Notes: generated by a model not told the origin, from the sequence alone. Counted from the first letter of the stretch, positions 7,517 through 14,904 are shown. The stretch is 30,309 nucleotides of DNA from Pseudomonadales bacterium (GCA_024234855.1 JACKNN010000014.1:1-30309), one strand, 5' to 3'. Numbers and translations are program-made.

Positions 7517-8710
7517 ATGCCGAGTGCACCACTGAATACGATCGAGATTACGCTGCAAAGAGGCCGGGTGCAGGGCAGGGCGGCCAGTGGTTTCGAGCCG
7601 GTCGCCAGTGCATTTGCCGATAATTTCACCCTCCACCAGGAGGTGGGCGCCGCCTGCGCGATTTATCATCGCGGCCGCGTGGTGGTGGATATCTGGGGCG
7701 GTATGGCCGATCCCGCCAGCGGGCACGAGTGGCAACAGGATACCATCGCGCTGGTTTTTTCCGCGGCCAAGGGCCCGACAGCGACCTGTATACACCAGCT
7801 CGCGGAGGCCGGAAAACTGGACCTTGATCTACCTATAGCCCATTACTGGCCGGCCTTTGGCTGCAATGGCAAGGAGCACATCAGCACCCGCATGGTGCTG
7901 ACGCACCGGGCTGGCCTGGCCGCCGTAGACGGTGAATTGACGCTGCCCGAGGTGCTGGCCTGGGAACCTGTCGTGGCTGCGATCGCGGCCCAGGCACCCA
8001 ACTGGGAGCCAGGGAGCAAGCACGGTTACCACGCCCGTTCTTTTGGCTGGATTCTGGGCGAATTGATCCGCCTTATCACCGGGCAGAGCGCCGGCCAGTA
8101 CCTGGCAGGCCATATCTGCCAACCGCTGGGCCTGCGCTACTGGGTCGGGCTCCCGGCGGATTACCTGCCCGCCTGTGCCACGCTGCTGCCGCCGGTGGGC
8201 GGGAACGATTCGGTCGCGGCCCTGTTGGGTGCCGACAGCCTGACGGCCCGGGTCATGACCGGGCCCAACGGCCTGTTCGGCTACAACGACATGTGGAATC
8301 GGCCCGAGGTGCTACAGGCGGAAATGCCGTCTTCCAATGGTGTGGGGGACGCCCGCTCGCTGGCGCGGTTTTACGCGGCGCTGACGGGGCAGGTGGAGGG
8401 TGTGCAGATACTGGGTCCGGCTCAGCTGGCAAAAGCCTGTGAACTACAGGTGCGCGGCCCCGATGCCGTTATTTTCCACGAAACCTGTTTTGGCCTGGGT
8501 TACGCCCTGCAGCCCGCGCTGGCTGCCGGTGCCGGGCCGCGCAGTTTCGGCCATCCCGGGGCGGGCGGGGCGCTCGCGTTCGCCGACCCGGACGCGGGTC
8601 TGGGCTTCGCCTATGTGATGAACGCCATGCAGTTCAAGCCGGAGGGCGACCCGCGTTCCGCGGGCCTGGTCAGGGCTGCTTACGACTGTCTCGCGTGGCA
8701 CGCCGGGTAA
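7517..8710 (+). CDS. Beta-lactamase-fold serine hydrolase (family VIII esterase-like)
   Basis: A 397-residue protein of the class C beta-lactamase/EstB superfamily. The nucleophile motif S-x-x-K is at Ser82-Lys85 (VFSAAKGPTAT), the Tyr motif is Tyr171-His-Ala-Arg (GYHARSFGWILGELI), and HPGAGGALAFADPDAGLGFAYVMN near the C-terminus corresponds to the third active-site element. Tyr followed by His-x-x-Ser, not Tyr-x-Asn, is typical of family VIII carboxylesterases, so an esterase acting on small esters is likelier than a beta-lactamase. No signal peptide is seen, which suggests a cytoplasmic enzyme. AAGGA seven bases before the ATG supports this start. Its last 31 bp overlap the 3' end of the convergent pectinacetylesterase-like gene. 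Confidence 0.88.
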   Translation: MPSAPLNTIEITLQRGRVQGRAASGFEPVASAFADNFTLHQEVGAACAIYHRGRVVVDIWGGMADPASGHEWQQDTIALVFSAAKGPTATCIHQLAEAGKLDLDLPIAHYWPAFGCNGKEHISTRMVLTHRAGLAAVDGELTLPEVLAWEPVVAAIAAQAPNWEPGSKHGYHARSFGWILGELIRLITGQSAGQYLAGHICQPLGLRYWVGLPADYLPACATLLPPVGGNDSVAALLGADSLTARVMTGPNGLFGYNDMWNRPEVLQAEMPSSNGVGDARSLARFYAALTGQVEGVQILGPAQLAKACELQVRGPDAVIFHETCFGLGYALQPALAAGAGPRSFGHPGAGGALAFADPDAGLGFAYVMNAMQFKPEGDPRSAGLVRAAYDCLAWHAG

Positions 8711-9645
8711 GCTGTATCAGTCGCTGGTCGAAACCCAGTCGGCTGAATGAAGGTGATACCGATGATTGTGTCCCGGGTGTAGCTCATCATCGACAGGCGG
8801 AGCTTGTGGTCCTGCGCCAGCTCCCATTTGTGATAATCGGTGGTATGGCCGTCCGCACCTACACAGTTTTCGCAGTTCGCGGGTATGAAAGCGGCCATAT
8901 TCCAGTCGCGCATCAGCATACGGATAAAGTCAGGGTTGCCCGGCCGCCCGAGACCCAGCCCCGAGTCGTTGACCAGTTCGATCGGCACATCCGGGTAGAG
9001 GCTGCGAACCAGGGGCAGTGCATAGGTCGTGCCGAAACCGCCGGCACTGACACCGGTAAGGAGAATGCGCTTTGGTGACGGAAAGGTCCTGACGGCGACA
9101 TCCAGTGAGGCCGAGAGGTTGTGCAGGCCGCGCTGGAAGCGGTCGTTCTGGCCGTCCCCATCGCTGTCGCTGTCGCGGTCGCTGGCATGCAGGCCACCGT
9201 CGCAATAGGGCACGTAGACCGTATTCCAACCGGCGACGGGGTTGCCCGCCAGGTCCGGGTCGAGAATTCCAGCCTTCGGGATGCCCTTGTGCGCCGATTC
9301 TGTGGCCAGGCAGAAGGTCGACCAGCAGGCGCCGCCGCCCTGCAGGAATATCACCAGTTCCTCAGAGCCCTGGTCACGGGTGGCCATGGTGAATTCACTG
9401 CCATCAAGGCACAGCGGGCCGTCGCCGGTACCAAACGTATGGTTGATCACATCGCCCTGGGTTTCAGTCAGCATCGGACTGTAGGCGCCCAGGTAGCGGG
9501 TAACCCCCTGGTCGATTAACTCCTGGAAGGGAGCTGAAACCGGCCCGACGACCGGGTCCGGGCTGTCGTTGCTGTCGGAGCAGCCGGCGAGGAGGGCCAG
9601 GCCGGCAGCGGCCACGGTCAACGCAAATCTGTGGTTTTTAGGCAT
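8680..9645 (-). CDS. Pectinacetylesterase-like lipoprotein, apparently truncated at the C-terminus
   Basis: A 321-residue secreted lipoprotein: residues 1-21 are a signal peptide ending in the lipobox LLAGC, with Cys22 as the lipidation site. The body matches the pectinacetylesterase/notum family: IFLQGGGACWS, GWNTVYVPYCDGG, RGLHNLSASLDVAV, and LLTGVSAGGFGTTYALP with nucleophile Ser200. SYTRDTII (Asp292) fits the catalytic acid. Family members normally continue some 50-80 residues further to a His-containing block; here the protein ends after a short unrelated-looking tail, so the catalytic His is missing. The end overlaps the convergent serine hydrolase by 31 bp, consistent with decay or rearrangement at the junction. 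An Asp-rich loop at 156-168 (DRDSDSDGDGQND) resembles calcium-binding repeats. The ATG at 9645 has GGGGA before it; the longer upstream frame is rejected. Confidence 0.75.
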   Translation of the reverse strand: MPKNHRFALTVAAAGLALLAGCSDSNDSPDPVVGPVSAPFQELIDQGVTRYLGAYSPMLTETQGDVINHTFGTGDGPLCLDGSEFTMATRDQGSEELVIFLQGGGACWSTFCLATESAHKGIPKAGILDPDLAGNPVAGWNTVYVPYCDGGLHASDRDSDSDGDGQNDRFQRGLHNLSASLDVAVRTFPSPKRILLTGVSAGGFGTTYALPLVRSLYPDVPIELVNDSGLGLGRPGNPDFIRMLMRDWNMAAFIPANCENCVGADGHTTDYHKWELAQDHKLRLSMMSYTRDTIIGITFIQPTGFRPATDTAYPACHARQS

Positions 9646-9789
9646 ATCAATCCCCGTTGTTATTTTTAAGTACGAACGCCGGGTGCAGATGCTAGCAGCA
9701 AAGCGCGGCCGGGTCAGCCGGAAATTGGCATAGTCTCTGGCTATATTGTCCGGAGTTGCCCGGGCGCGGGCCAATGGGCAGGCCCCTGC

Positions 9790-10644
9790 TCAGAACAGGT
9801 TCGGGTAATCGCGCCAGTAGTACTGGTAATCCTTGCTTTTCCAGTCGCGGTACACGCGTTCCCAGTTCAGGCCCGCGATGCGCCAGCCGTGGTGAGGCTC
9901 GAGATTGGTAAAGAATACCGGGGCGCCGTAGTCGCTGAAGCGGGTGTCCACACTCATCCGAACGGTCGTGTCGGTGAGATTGGGTTCCGCCTTGTGCACC
10001 GTGGCTGAATGAAAGATCAGCACATCGCCGGCATCCGAATCCGCCACGTGCCAGGTGGTGTCCTGGGGGTAGATCTCGCACTGTACGCCGCCCACTCCCG
10101 CGGCGGAAAATACCTTGCGTACGCCGCCCTTGTGCGAGCCGGGCAACACCTTCACCCGCCCCATGGGGGTGGAAATATCGTGCAGGGCCACCCAGATACC
10201 TGCCATGGTGGGGCCGGCGTGGTGGGAATACGCGTCCTGGTGGGGCGGCGTCTCGCAACCCACTTTGCCCGGTGTCGATATGCGTGCCATTTTCATGGGA
10301 TAGACGAACACCTCAGTGCCTGACACCAGCCGCATCAGCTCGAGTGTGTGCTCGCTGTGGAAAAATCGGTGGAACGACTCGAGTGCCTGGATGCGCGGGT
10401 AGATATCATCCCAATCGGGATCCGATTCGACGAAGGGCCGCCCGTGCAGGACCGGCAGGCCGCTGGTGCGGTCGAAGGCCACTTGCCCGTTGGTCTGGGC
10501 CAGCAGGTCCGCCAGCAGCCCACTGCAGGTATCTGCCGGCACGTAGCGTTTAAAAAACAGGTAGCCCAGGTCCTGGAAGCGTGCCTGCAGCAGGATCTGT
10601 CCCTCATCGATGCGGGAGACCACGAAGGGTTGGTTGTCTGTCAT
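9790..10644 (-). CDS. Phytanoyl-CoA dioxygenase (PhyH) family Fe(II)/2-oxoglutarate oxygenase
   Basis: A 284-residue non-haem iron oxygenase. The facial triad is visible: His135 and Asp137 in PPHQDAYSHH, and His217 in SATVHKAEPN. Arg229 in TVRMSVDTRF is placed to bind the 2-oxoglutarate carboxylate. The jelly-roll core is marked by GIWVALHDIS, GRVKVLPGSHKGG and DAGDVLIFHSA. The substrate cannot be told from sequence; PhyH proteins hydroxylate acyl-CoA, small metabolites or natural products. It lies between an LLM oxidoreductase upstream and an esterase downstream on the same strand, with gaps of 129 and 144 bp, so co-transcription is possible but not shown. The ATG start has an AGAG seven bases upstream. 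Confidence 0.88.
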   Translation of the reverse strand: MTDNQPFVVSRIDEGQILLQARFQDLGYLFFKRYVPADTCSGLLADLLAQTNGQVAFDRTSGLPVLHGRPFVESDPDWDDIYPRIQALESFHRFFHSEHTLELMRLVSGTEVFVYPMKMARISTPGKVGCETPPHQDAYSHHAGPTMAGIWVALHDISTPMGRVKVLPGSHKGGVRKVFSAAGVGGVQCEIYPQDTTWHVADSDAGDVLIFHSATVHKAEPNLTDTTVRMSVDTRFSDYGAPVFFTNLEPHHGWRIAGLNWERVYRDWKSKDYQYYWRDYPNLF

Positions 10645-10753
10645 GGAGAAACTCTGGCAAGGGTTGAATCGGGGCTGCGGTGTGCAGCGGCAATCATATA
10701 GCGCCTGGTTCCCGCGGGCCAGCGCCGGCGCGCGCGTCAGGGGTCGCCGGCTG

Positions 10754-10777
10754 CTAGCGGCTTGTACTGGCCGCTAG
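10754..10777 (-). terminator. Hairpin at the 3' end of the LLM gene
   Basis: Perfect 8-bp arms CTAGCGGC (10754-10761) and GCCGCTAG (10770-10777) enclose an 8-nt loop and span the stop codon of the LLM oxidoreductase gene. No T-run follows, so it may stabilise the transcript end or slow polymerase instead of acting as a standard intrinsic terminator. Confidence 0.35.
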
Positions 10778-11787
10778 AGTACCCACTCCGCCATATTTCT
10801 CAGCAGTGCCCTGTCGCCGTGAACCAGCAGGGAGGTCACCGGTGAATTCTCCCAGGCCCTGATGCGCTCCCGGATCCGGTCGGGGGGACCGCACAGGGAA
10901 ATTTCATCGGCGAACTGGTCCGGCACCGCAGCGATTGCCTGGTCGCGCTTGCCCGCGAAAAACAGGCGCTGAATCTCCTCGGCCTCTGCCTCGAATCCCA
11001 TGCGCCCCATCAGTTCCTTGTGGAAATTGCGCTTGCTGGAACCCATGCCGCCCACGTAGAAGCCGAGCATGGCCTTGACCGGGTACAGCGCCTGGGCCAG
11101 GTCCTCATTGACATTGACCAGGGTGAGCGCTGCAATCTCAAACCCCTGCCTGGCCCCCACCAGTTGGTCGGCGTAGACCTCCTGCCGGTAGGGGGAATAG
11201 TAAAGCGGCAGCCAGCCATCGGCGATCTGCGCTGTCTGGGCGACGTTCCTGGGGCCCTCGGCGCCGATGAAAATAGGCAGGTCGGCCCGCAGCGGGTGGG
11301 TGATCGACTTGATCGGCTTGCCCATGCCCCAGGAACCGGGGCCGTTGTAGGGCAGGGGGTAAAACTCGCCGTCGCTGGTGACCGCCTCCTCGCGGGCCAG
11401 CACTTTGCGCACGATATCCACGTATTCACGGGTGCGGGTCAGGGGCTTGCTGTAGGGCTGGCCATACCAGCCCTCGACCACCTGGGGCCCGGAGACACCC
11501 AGCCCCAGGATCATCCGCCCGCCGGAGAGGTGATCCAGCGCCAGGGCGGCCATGGCACAAGCCGCCGGTGTGCGCGCCGACAACTGGGCAACGGAGGTCC
11601 CCAGGCGAATGCGGGAGGTGCGGGCGCCTATCCACGCCAGCGGGGTAAAACAGTCGTTGCCATAGGATTCGGCGGTCCACACTGAATCGTAGCCCAGCCG
11701 CTCCGCCTCCTGGGCGAGTTCCACGTGATCGGTGGGTGCGTGCGCGCCCCAGTAGCCCAGCTGCAGCCCGAGTGAAAGTTTCGCCAT
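10774..11787 (-). CDS. LLM class (F420-dependent-type) oxidoreductase
   Basis: A 337-residue bacterial-luciferase-like TIM-barrel protein. Hallmarks in order are GLQLGYWG, AQEAERLGYDSVWTAESYGNDCFTPLAWIGARTSRIRLGTSV, AMAALALDHLSGGRMILGLGVSGPQVVEGWYG, and PIFIGAEGPRNVAQTAQIADGWLP. The arrangement resembles F420-dependent members (Mer/FGD-like subgroup, as annotated in mycobacteria) more than FMN luciferases or alkanesulfonate monooxygenases, but the cofactor cannot be proven from sequence. No F420 biosynthesis gene is in the window. GGAGG six bases before the ATG makes the start secure. It is divergent from the moaCDE operon and upstream of the PhyH gene on the same strand. Confidence 0.88.
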   Translation of the reverse strand: MAKLSLGLQLGYWGAHAPTDHVELAQEAERLGYDSVWTAESYGNDCFTPLAWIGARTSRIRLGTSVAQLSARTPAACAMAALALDHLSGGRMILGLGVSGPQVVEGWYGQPYSKPLTRTREYVDIVRKVLAREEAVTSDGEFYPLPYNGPGSWGMGKPIKSITHPLRADLPIFIGAEGPRNVAQTAQIADGWLPLYYSPYRQEVYADQLVGARQGFEIAALTLVNVNEDLAQALYPVKAMLGFYVGGMGSSKRNFHKELMGRMGFEAEAEEIQRLFFAGKRDQAIAAVPDQFADEISLCGPPDRIRERIRAWENSPVTSLLVHGDRALLRNMAEWVL

Positions 11788-11901
11788 TGTGCACCTCCGC
11801 AGTAGTGGCCCTACTCTACGGCAAAGGTCGGAGGAGTAAAACGTGGTCCGGCGGCCATATTCGCTGACTTTCCCGGTCAGGGCATTTGCCGGTCGATACG
11901 A

Positions 11902-11931
11902 TTGTCAATCGGGGCCGCCATTGGATAGACT
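11902..11931 (+). promoter_or_regulatory. Predicted promoter of moaCDE
   Basis: TTGTCA (11902-11907) and TAGACT (11926-11931) with an 18-bp spacer. The expected start site is near 11938, downstream of the only in-frame ATG (11886), which therefore cannot be the moaC start. Confidence 0.55.
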
Positions 11932-11969
11932 CATGCCCCATACCACTATCAGCATTGCCGGAGCCCCGC

Positions 11970-12461
11970 TTGGCCAGACTCACCCACATCGATGAAACCG
12001 GCGCCGCCCGTATGGTGGATGTCGGCGGCAAGGCAGTCACCGAGCGCGTGGCGGTGGCGAGCGCGGTGATATCCATGCTGCCGGCAACCCTGGCCCTGCT
12101 GGAGCAGGGCGGCCACAAAAAAGGCGACGTGCTGGCAGTCGCCCGGGTGGCGGGTATCCAGGCCGCGAAAAAATGCTCGGATCTGATACCCCTGTGCCAT
12201 CCCCTGATGCTCAACTCCGTCACGATCGATTTTAGCATCGACCCGGTCGGGTCCTGCGTCCGCATCGAGGGCTGCTGCAAGGTGTCGGGCAAGACCGGGG
12301 TGGAAATGGAGGCCCTGACGGCGGTATCGGTGGCGGCCCTCACCATCTACGATATGTGCAAGGCGGTGGACCGGGGTATGGAAATTCGCAGCGTCGGGCT
12401 GCAGCGCAAGTCCGGCGGCAACTCGGGCAGTTGGCAGCGCGAGTCGGACGAGGGTGACTGA
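11970..12461 (+). CDS. moaC: Cyclic pyranopterin monophosphate synthase MoaC
   Basis: MoaC turns the MoaA product into cyclic pyranopterin monophosphate, the first stable intermediate of molybdenum cofactor synthesis. The sequence carries LTHIDETGAARMVDVGGKAVTERVA, the conserved KKCSDLIPLCHPLMLNSV, KTGVEMEALTAVSVAALTIYDMCKAVD and a C-terminal LQRKSGG. I set the start at TTG 11970: it gives 163 residues, the family length, begins right at the conserved LTHI block, and has GGAG six bases upstream. The only in-frame ATG (11886) would add 28 non-homologous residues and lies upstream of the predicted promoter. The stop TGA overlaps the moaD ATG by one base, implying translational coupling. Confidence 0.92.
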   Translation: MARLTHIDETGAARMVDVGGKAVTERVAVASAVISMLPATLALLEQGGHKKGDVLAVARVAGIQAAKKCSDLIPLCHPLMLNSVTIDFSIDPVGSCVRIEGCCKVSGKTGVEMEALTAVSVAALTIYDMCKAVDRGMEIRSVGLQRKSGGNSGSWQRESDEGD

Positions 12462-12715
12462 TGCTGAAGATCCTGTTTTTCGCCAGGGTTAAAGAGGAGC
12501 TGGGTTGTGCCGGCCTCGATCTGCCGTGGCAGGAGTCGGTCGGCGACCTCGACAGCCTTCAGGCGCAGCTGTGTCGCGAGGGCGGTGCGCGCTGGGTAGA
12601 AGTGCTGGGGCGACCCAACATGATACGCGCCGTCAATCATGTGGTGGCAAGCGAAAACACGCCCCTGCACGACGGCGATGAGGTGGCGTTTTTCCCGCCG
12701 GTGACCGGTGGCTGA
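12461..12715 (+). CDS. moaD: Molybdopterin synthase small subunit MoaD
   Basis: An 84-residue ubiquitin-fold sulfur carrier. It ends in VTGG, the di-glycine tail that is adenylated by MoeB and thiocarboxylated before donating sulfur to precursor Z within molybdopterin synthase. The N-terminus MLKILFFARVKEELG and the HDGDEVAFFPPVTGG end are typical. It overlaps moaC by one base and moaE by eight bases, so all three genes are translated from one mRNA. Neither moaA, moaB nor moeB is present in the window. Confidence 0.92.
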   Translation: MLKILFFARVKEELGCAGLDLPWQESVGDLDSLQAQLCREGGARWVEVLGRPNMIRAVNHVVASENTPLHDGDEVAFFPPVTGG

Positions 12716-13199
12716 GTCGTCCCCGCGAGTGGCCCTGTCAGTCAGTGTCCAGGCAGAGGATTTCGACGTCGCCGCCCTGCAGCGCCAACTGTTCAGCGGC
12801 GCCCACGAGGAGGGCGCAATCGCGTGCTTTACCGGTTATGTGCGCAGCTCGAGCGCCGAGCGGGCAGTGCACGGCATGGAGCTGGAACACTATCCGGGCA
12901 TGACCGAACGCAGCATCAGCGGCATTCTCGCGCAGGCCAGCGAACGCTGGCCACTACTGGCGGCCTCGGTAGTGCACCGGGTGGGTCGGCTGGTGGCGGG
13001 CGACCAGATCGTCTGGGTCGGGGTGGCGTCGGCGCATCGGGAAGCGGCCTTCAGCGCCTGCGAATTTATTATGGACTATTTGAAAAATGAGGCCCCTTTC
13101 TGGAAAAAGGAGGAGGGCCCGCAAGGCGCGCACTGGGTAGACGCCAGGTCCGGGGACCAGGCCAGGGCGGCGCGCTGGGATGATGATCGGCGGGCATAG
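12708..13199 (+). CDS. moaE: Molybdopterin synthase catalytic subunit MoaE
   Basis: MoaE forms the heterotetramer with MoaD and inserts two sulfurs into cyclic pyranopterin monophosphate. Recognisable blocks are FSGAHEEGAIACFTGYVR, ELEHYPGMTERSI, HRVGRLVAGDQIVWVGVASAHREAAFSACEFIMDYLKNEAPFWKKE; the lysines of LKNEAPFWKKE correspond to the catalytic lysines. The start is a GTG overlapping the end of moaD by eight bases; a second GTG seven codons later (PRVALSV) is an alternative and would fit the usual family N-terminus equally well. The 163-residue length is slightly above the E. coli protein, with an Arg/Asp-rich tail. Confidence 0.9.
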   Translation: MAESSPRVALSVSVQAEDFDVAALQRQLFSGAHEEGAIACFTGYVRSSSAERAVHGMELEHYPGMTERSISGILAQASERWPLLAASVVHRVGRLVAGDQIVWVGVASAHREAAFSACEFIMDYLKNEAPFWKKEEGPQGAHWVDARSGDQARAARWDDDRRA

Positions 13200-13291
13200 C
13201 CTGAACGGGGGATGTCCCCGCGCCGGCCCCGGAGTTAAATGGGCACTGCCGGCGCTGCGACAATAATGCAACAGGGGTGGAGCTAAATACT

Positions 13292-13768
13292 ATGGACATC
13301 GACAGCCGTGAATTGCGCAATGCGCTGGGGCGATTTGCCACCGGGATATGTATTATCAGCACCGTGACAGACAGTGGCCGGCCACTGGGCCTGACCGCCA
13401 ACTCTTTCGCGTCGGTCTCGCTGGACCCGCCGCTGGTGCTGTGGAGCCTGCAGAACAACTCGGACGTGTTCGCCGAGTTCTCGACCCCGCAGTTTTTCGC
13501 CATCAACGTGCTGGCAAAGGAACACCACGGGCACTCGGGGCGCTACGCCAAAAAGGGCGATCACCTGCTGGACCCGGAGCATTTCACCCCGGGCAAATTC
13601 GGTGCGCCGATAGTGCACGGCGCCCTGGTCAGCTTCGAGTGCGAGCTGCACGCCACCCACGACGGTGGCGACCACCTGATCATCGTCGGCAGGGTGAGGG
13701 ACATGCAGCGGCGCGAGGACGGCGAGCCGCTGCTGTTTTACTCCGGCAACTACCACCACCTGGCCTAG
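13292..13768 (+). CDS. Flavin reductase-like FMN-binding protein
   Basis: A 158-residue protein of the HpaC/flavin reductase-like family. The FMN-binding split barrel is seen in LRNALGRFATGICIISTV, GLTANSFASVSLDPPLVLWSL, FAINVLAKEHHGHSGRYA, HLIIVGRV and LLFYSGNYHHL. Such enzymes reduce free flavin with NAD(P)H and often serve a two-component monooxygenase; no partner is evident here. The ATG at 13292 has GTGGAG nine bases upstream. The GTG at 13277 lies inside that ribosome site, so it is not the start. It follows moaE after 92 bp and may be transcribed separately. Confidence 0.9.
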   Translation: MDIDSRELRNALGRFATGICIISTVTDSGRPLGLTANSFASVSLDPPLVLWSLQNNSDVFAEFSTPQFFAINVLAKEHHGHSGRYAKKGDHLLDPEHFTPGKFGAPIVHGALVSFECELHATHDGGDHLIIVGRVRDMQRREDGEPLLFYSGNYHHLA

Positions 13769-13843
13769 CGGCCGATGTGATCCGCTCGCCGGGATTTCAA
13801 TAAGGCCTTATACTGCCTCGTTTGCTTGGGCGACAATTATCCG

Positions 13844-14389
13844 ATGAAATTTTGCACCAGTTGCGGCAACTCAGTCGTTTTGCAGATTCCCGCCGGGGAT
13901 GACCGGGAGCGCTTTGTCTGCATCTCCTGCGAGTTGATCCATTACACCAATCCCAGGATCATCGTCGGCTGTGTGCCGGTGTATGAGGGCAAGGTATTAC
14001 TGTGCAAGCGCGCTATCGAACCGCGCAAGAACTACTGGACCCTGCCGGCGGGCTTCATGGAAAACGGCGAGACCACGCCGGAGGGCGCAGCCAGGGAAAC
14101 CTGGGAAGAGGCGCGGGGCCGGGTGAGCAACCTGGAGCTCTACCGGATCTTCGACGTGCCCTCCATCAGCCAGGTCTATATGTTTTACCGCTGCGATCTG
14201 GACGGTGGCCAGTTCGGCGTCGGTCCTGAGAGCCTGGAGTCAGGCCTGTACAGTCAGGATGAAATCCCCTGGGACGAAATCGCCTTTCCGGTCGTGTACC
14301 AGACCCTGAAGCAGTATTTCATCGACGCGCAAACCGGGCATTTCCCGGTGCAGGTCGCCACCGTAGAGCGCCGGCCGCGGCGACCTTAG
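13844..14389 (+). CDS. NUDIX hydrolase with N-terminal zinc ribbon
   Basis: A 181-residue pyrophosphohydrolase. Cys4/Cys7 and Cys26/Cys29 make a zinc ribbon (FCTSCG...VCISCE), followed by YTNPRIIVGCVPVYEG and a complete Nudix box, G-x5-E-x7-R-E-x2-E-E, in GFMENGETTPEGAARETWEE. The layout resembles NudC-like proteins and short ADP-ribose or NAD(P)H pyrophosphatases; the SQPWYPQxS marker of NADH pyrophosphatase is not seen, so the substrate is open. A TATACT -10 candidate at 13809-13814 overlaps the 12-bp palindrome ATAAGGCCTTAT at 13800-13811. Translation probably begins at ATG 13844, as the TTG six codons earlier lacks support. It is 38 bp upstream of the peroxiredoxin gene and likely co-transcribed. 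Confidence 0.9.
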   Translation: MKFCTSCGNSVVLQIPAGDDRERFVCISCELIHYTNPRIIVGCVPVYEGKVLLCKRAIEPRKNYWTLPAGFMENGETTPEGAARETWEEARGRVSNLELYRIFDVPSISQVYMFYRCDLDGGQFGVGPESLESGLYSQDEIPWDEIAFPVVYQTLKQYFIDAQTGHFPVQVATVERRPRRP

Positions 14390-14427
14390 CAGTTAAATAT
14401 TTTCAGGCAAAACAAGGAGTAGTCTGC

Positions 14428-14904
14428 ATGGCATTTCCCAAGGTCGGCAATATGGCGCCGGCATTTTCATTGCTGGACCAGGATGGCAACAAGGTCAGCC
14501 TGGGTCAGTTCAAGGGCAAACAGAATGTGGCCCTGTACTTTTACCCCAGGGCCATGACACCGGGCTGCACCGTACAGGCCTGCGGTATCCGCGACAGCAA
14601 AAAAGCACTCGCCAGGCTGGATACCGTAGTGCTCGGAGTGAGCCCGGATCCGGTGGCGAAACTGGCCAGGTTTATCGACAAGCAGGACCTTAATTTCACC
14701 CTATTATCTGACGAGGATCACGCGGTGACTGAAAAGTACGGTGCCTGGGGACTCAAGAAGTTCATGGGTCGCGAATTTATGGGTGTGCTGCGCACGACCT
14801 TTATTATCGGTAAGGACGGGCGTCTCAAGCATGTCATGAACAAGGTCAACACCAAGACCCATCACGAGGACGTGATGGCGCTGGTAAGGGAACTGGGCCT
14901 GTAA
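14428..14904 (+). CDS. Peroxiredoxin of the Bcp/PrxQ type
   Basis: A 158-residue thioredoxin-fold peroxidase. The active site TPGCTVQAC holds peroxidatic Cys47 and, five residues later, Cys52 as the likely resolving cysteine of the atypical 2-Cys Bcp/PrxQ mechanism. Preceding PAFSLLDQDGNKVSLGQFKGK and following LGVSPDPVAKLARFIDKQDLNFTLLSDED are typical. It reduces hydroperoxides using thioredoxin. AAGGAG before the ATG is a strong ribosome site. The MBL-fold gene starts immediately after its stop, so the two are translationally linked. Confidence 0.92.
   Translation: MAFPKVGNMAPAFSLLDQDGNKVSLGQFKGKQNVALYFYPRAMTPGCTVQACGIRDSKKALARLDTVVLGVSPDPVAKLARFIDKQDLNFTLLSDEDHAVTEKYGAWGLKKFMGREFMGVLRTTFIIGKDGRLKHVMNKVNTKTHHEDVMALVRELGL

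Noticed and set aside
7719..8710. Reading the serine hydrolase as a true beta-lactamase resistance gene
   Set aside because: The Tyr motif is Tyr-His-x-Arg-Ser and not Tyr-x-Asn, and there is no signal peptide, so a cytoplasmic esterase is more likely.
13206..13220. CGGGG-GATGT-CCCCG hairpin after moaE as a terminator
   Set aside because: The arms are only 5 bp and no T-tract follows; it could occur by chance in this GC-rich DNA.
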